Positions 62,846 to 64,000 of a stretch of 64,000 bases of DNA are shown here, one piece after another. The first letter of the stretch is position 1, and each line of letters opens with the position of its first letter. Source of the DNA: Mycobacterium paraense (GTDB taxonomy: Bacteria; Actinomycetota; Actinomycetes; Mycobacteriales; Mycobacteriaceae); assembly GCF_002101815.1 (NCBI RefSeq), contig NZ_LQPM01000030.1:124001-188000 (forward strand), in the 5' to 3' direction. A program made the translations under genes and the position numbers. The notes under the pieces are model-generated. The model searched no databases, had not been told where the DNA came from, and saw nothing but the letters and a program-made list of their open reading frames with translations.

Positions 62846-64000
62846 CGGTTGGCTCCCTGAGCGGATTCGTCCCCGAGTACCTCTTTGCCGCAGTTCGGGC
62901 AGAACCTTTCGGCGGGGTGGTGTTCGGCTCCGCAACCCGAACAGAAATGAGGTTCCGCCGGCTCGTGTGGCGGCGCGACGCCGATGAGCCCTGCGGCGCC
63001 GACTTTGATGCCCGCCCGCGCGGAAACCCGTTTCCCGGCACCGGGACGCCTCCCCGAAACCAGCCGCAACCCAGGCGCTTTCGCCGGGGTGTCGAGGCGC
63101 CAACGGCTTCGCACCGCCAGGAACGTCACACCGGCGGCCACCGCAAGCGCCAGGGCGACGCCACCGGCGATGTACCACACCAGGTTTGAACCGCTGAGCA
63201 CCGAGAAATCGCCGCGCTGCTGGCGAAGGTTGGCCGCGCTCGTCCTGAGGTCGGCCAGCCCGGGAAAGTCGGGTGACATCGACAGGGTCTGGTCGAAATC
63301 GCCGATCGCCTCGGTGTATTGGCCGGCGTAGTAATGCGTGAGCCCCTTGCGGTAATACGCGTCGGCCGGTCCCAGCGTCGCCTTGACACCCCTGCTCGCC
63401 AGGATCGCGGCCAGGCCGTCGGCGGGCGCGACGAAGTTGAACGGTTGCGATTCGCCGAGGGGCGCGAAGCTGTTCACCCCGATCACCTTGCCGTTGAGCG
63501 CGACGGTCGGACCGCCGCTCATACCCTCGGACACCGCGGCGTCGATCTCATACTCCGCGGCGGATCCCATCGTCGACTTCTTGCTGACCTTGCCGCTCTT
63601 GTTGGTCGGATCCAGCGATGGGCCGGTGACGTTCTCGGTGCTTTGCGAGAAACCCACCGCCAGAACCGCGGTGCCGATGCTGACGTCGGCGTCGGCGGCC
63701 AGCTCCGACGACGGCAGGTTGTGCTTGTCCACCTTGAGCAGCGCGACGTCGCCCTTGAAGAGCGGCCGGAAATCCACGACGTTGGCCGCGGCCTTACCCG
63801 CGACCCTGGCGCCGGTGCCGTACGTCAGCGCGAGGCTGACTTCGGGGCCCCGGTCGGGGGTGTCGCCCTCGACCTTCGCGTTCTTTTGCAGCCACTCCAG
63901 CGCCGCGGCCGGATTCCGCGCTTCGGGGGCGTCGGGGAACTGCGTGATGTATTCCTTGGCCGCCCGTTTGAGGATCAACAACTTCGCGCTGTCGGGATCG
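62842..64000 (-). CDS. Membrane trypsin-like serine protease with TPR and zinc ribbon (partial)
   Basis: The 5' end lies beyond the right edge; about 386 residues are visible. Order: the C-terminal part of an S1/HtrA-like protease (FKGDVALLKVD with the Asp strand, VSEGMSGGPTVALNGKVIGV with the nucleophile Ser), a TPR-like stretch (AYYRKGLTHYYAGQYTEAIG), a membrane helix (LVWYIAGGVALALAVAAGVTF), a basic linker and a C-terminal zinc ribbon (FCSGCGAEHHPAERFCPNCG). The catalytic His is outside the window. It is likely a membrane-anchored protease with the ribbon on the cytosolic side. Confidence 0.78.
   Translation of the reverse strand, partial: DPDSAKLLILKRAAKEYITQFPDAPEARNPAAALEWLQKNAKVEGDTPDRGPEVSLALTYGTGARVAGKAAANVVDFRPLFKGDVALLKVDKHNLPSSELAADADVSIGTAVLAVGFSQSTENVTGPSLDPTNKSGKVSKKSTMGSAAEYEIDAAVSEGMSGGPTVALNGKVIGVNSFAPLGESQPFNFVAPADGLAAILASRGVKATLGPADAYYRKGLTHYYAGQYTEAIGDFDQTLSMSPDFPGLADLRTSAANLRQQRGDFSVLSGSNLVWYIAGGVALALAVAAGVTFLAVRSRWRLDTPAKAPGLRLVSGRRPGAGKRVSARAGIKVGAAGLIGVAPPHEPAEPHFCSGCGAEHHPAERFCPNCGKEVLGDESAQGANR

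Overview
The window is high-GC actinobacterial DNA from a slow-growing non-tuberculous Mycobacterium, most likely of the M. avium complex type. Supporting this are HadA, RpmG2, RecBCD, EchA3, LpqN, a GH92 exporter and VapBC that match M. tuberculosis blocks Rv0635-Rv0625c, Rv0585c-Rv0583c, Rv0620-Rv0618 and Rv0566c-Rv0565c in gene order, as I recall that genome. Species assignment is inference.

Layout. 1-1200: translation and mycolate genes on the minus strand (hadB start, hadA, rpmG2, tRNA-Met, tRNA-Thr) and an orphan VapB-like antitoxin. 1326-3685: MBL hydrolase, membrane-anchored hypothetical, EchA3. 3738-8468: a block not in the M. tuberculosis order as I recall it (molybdopterin oxidoreductase without the usual Fe-S cysteines, a helical partner, cyanase, methyltransferase, nitroreductase). 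8573-16892: recC-recB-recD with coupled starts, then a VapBC pair with a palindromic operator. 17770-27959: TVP38 protein, tandem SAM methyltransferases, a large flippase-like membrane protein, GH92 mannosidase, LpqN, a Ddn-like protein, and a PAS-ANTAR regulator with a zinc-finger partner. 28012-30958: galT-galK-echA operon with an intact galT. 31086-42983: FUSC protein, small secreted proteins, a CYP125-type P450 with a hydrolase, NYN-LOTUS protein, MFS transporter, a second P450 with palindromes upstream, a fused GlcNAc-kinase/MurQ protein, and an amidase.

43091-47560 is a metal-handling segment. It holds a lipoprotein, a 38-residue nine-cysteine metallothionein behind a perfect RicR-type operator (TACCC-N5-GGGTA), a Met/His-rich DUF5134 membrane protein, a CDF exporter and an Nramp-related transporter.

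47808-59423 is the most striking part. A 1433-residue ATPase-TPR-GAF-class III nucleotide cyclase is followed by an AT-rich promoter gap. Then come eight tightly overlapping genes: an HK97-fold, encapsulin-like shell protein, a polyprenyl diphosphate synthase, two small unknown proteins, a CrtC-like lipocalin enzyme, an SCP2-like carrier, a phytoene-desaturase-like FAD enzyme, and a Pro/Gly-rich protein with two copies of a 20-residue helix. No phage genes accompany the shell gene. I interpret this as a candidate nanocompartment dedicated to an isoprenoid or carotenoid-like pathway; this is inference from sequence pattern only.

59451-64000 holds a DUF732 secreted protein, two small membrane proteins sharing a DPRW(H/K)GP motif, tRNA-Tyr, YajQ, a Baeyer-Villiger-type monooxygenase, and the 3' part of a membrane protease with TPR and zinc ribbon. 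No CRISPR array, insertion sequence, prophage or rRNA was seen. No stretch over 300 bases lacks a gene.
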